Shown here one piece after another: positions 5,104 to 5,432 of a stretch of DNA of 5,432 nt. The translations under genes and the position numbers were made by a program. How positions within the stretch are numbered: the stretch's first letter is position 1; each line of letters starts with the position of its first letter. The stretch comes from an uncultured Trueperaceae bacterium (GTDB lineage: Bacteria; Deinococcota; Deinococci; Deinococcales; Trueperaceae): assembly GCA_937907415.1 (NCBI GenBank), contig CALCHY010000132.1:1-5432 (forward strand). The letters run 5' to 3'. The notes under the pieces are model-generated. The model saw nothing but the letters and a program-made list of their open reading frames with translations, was not told the origin of the DNA and did no database searches.

Positions 5104-5432
5104 CTACGCGGCTTTATGGTCGCGCGCGCGGATGCGGGTCTCGAGCGCCTTGCGTTCCTCGAGTGTGAGGGCTTCGAGGGTGGTTTTGCCGTAGGTGCGT
5201 TGCGCGACGAGGACGACTTGCTCGCGCTTGAAGCCGGCTTTGTCGGCGAGCTCGAGGAGTTCTTGGAGGGTGGGCTTCTCCTCGACTGGCTCAAGCTCAG
5301 GCTCAGGCTCGGTTTCGGCGGGGGCTTCTTCGGGGGTGGAGATTTCCTTGGGGGCGCCCGCGAGCTCGAGGAGTTTCGGGAAGGTGGGGTCTTCGATCTG
5401 CATGCCGATGGGAAGGTTGGGGACGTTGCTCT
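5104..5432 (-). CDS. C-terminal part of a phage protein, possibly a recombination ATPase or annealing protein, 5' end missing
   Basis: The frame is open to the right edge (108 codons seen). A start at the internal ATG 5403 is unlikely: no ribosome binding site precedes it and the sequence before it (SNVPNLPIG) reads as protein. Visible parts: NVPNLPIGMQIEDPTFPKLLELAG (about 2-25), an end-of-domain segment that resembles the tail of Sak4/RecA-like phage AAA ATPases as I remember them; an acidic, Pro/Glu-rich linker (about 29-56, with EPEPELEP); and a helical tail (57-108) with LLELADKAGFKREQVV...YGKTTLEALTLEERKALETRI. Such a short helical tail, in the pattern G-h-x-x-x-x-h ... FGK/YGK ... h-T-x-E-x-x-x-L, occurs on various phage recombination proteins. 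The catalytic part is outside the window, so the assignment is inference from the tail and from the phage neighbour 2 bases downstream. Confidence 0.6.
   Translation of the reverse strand, partial: SNVPNLPIGMQIEDPTFPKLLELAGAPKEISTPEEAPAETEPEPELEPVEEKPTLQELLELADKAGFKREQVVLVAQRTYGKTTLEALTLEERKALETRIRARDHKAA
5295..5310. repeat. Hexamer tandem repeat encoding the Glu-Pro linker
   Basis: The plus-strand unit GCTCAG is present about 2.7 times. On the minus strand it encodes alternating Glu-Pro in the acidic linker of the protein cut by the right edge. Slippage at such in-frame hexamers changes linker length without shifting the frame. Confidence 0.6.

Noticed and set aside
1..5432. CRISPR array, insertion sequence or transposase
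   Set aside because: No regularly spaced direct repeats, no terminal inverted repeats around an ORF and no transposase motifs were seen on either strand.

Overview
The window is GC-rich DNA with two parts. The left third (1-2017, minus strand) looks like ordinary chromosomal sequence. It holds the first 672 residues of a large secreted lipoprotein. The right part (about 2239-5432) looks like a bacteriophage or prophage accessory segment: short, tightly packed genes, one of which (4352-5101) belongs to a recognisable phage family. The lipobox followed by Cys-Gly-Gln-Gln and the Ig-like/PKD/Kelch architecture recall surface lipoproteins of Deinococcota. That taxonomic guess is only an inference; the sequence proves no more than a high-GC bacterium and a phage-like segment.

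Layout, left to right. 1-2017 (-): lipoprotein with signal peptide, one Ig-like domain, three cadherin-like domains, a PKD domain and Kelch repeats, cut by the left edge. 2018-2238: non-coding, with three hairpins, including a perfect 12-bp inverted repeat. 2239-2493 (-): an 84-residue helical orphan protein. 2494-2750: divergent control region with candidate promoter and operator elements. 2751-3488 (+): an unrecognised 245-residue protein, the only gene on the plus strand. 3513-3851 and 3848-4234 (-): two unrecognised proteins whose genes overlap by 4 bases. 4235-4351: a spacer with a 10-bp hairpin. 4352-5101 (-): an ASCH-like protein of the type often labelled phage morphogenetic protein. 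5104-5432 (-): the C-terminal 108 residues of a protein cut by the right edge, with an acidic linker and a helical tail like those on phage recombination proteins.

The four right-hand minus-strand genes run leftwards with gaps of -4 to +117 bases and could be one transcription unit, with translational coupling at 3848/3851 and probably at 5101/5104. The plus-strand gene at 2751 converges on the end of that unit and diverges from the 84-residue gene, so it has its own control region. This is the usual arrangement of a separately expressed accessory (moron-like) gene. I did not find integrase, repressor, structural, CRISPR, rRNA or intact tRNA genes, and no known defence system can be named from what is visible. 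The best candidates for something new are the 2751-3488 gene and the coupled 3513/3848 pair.
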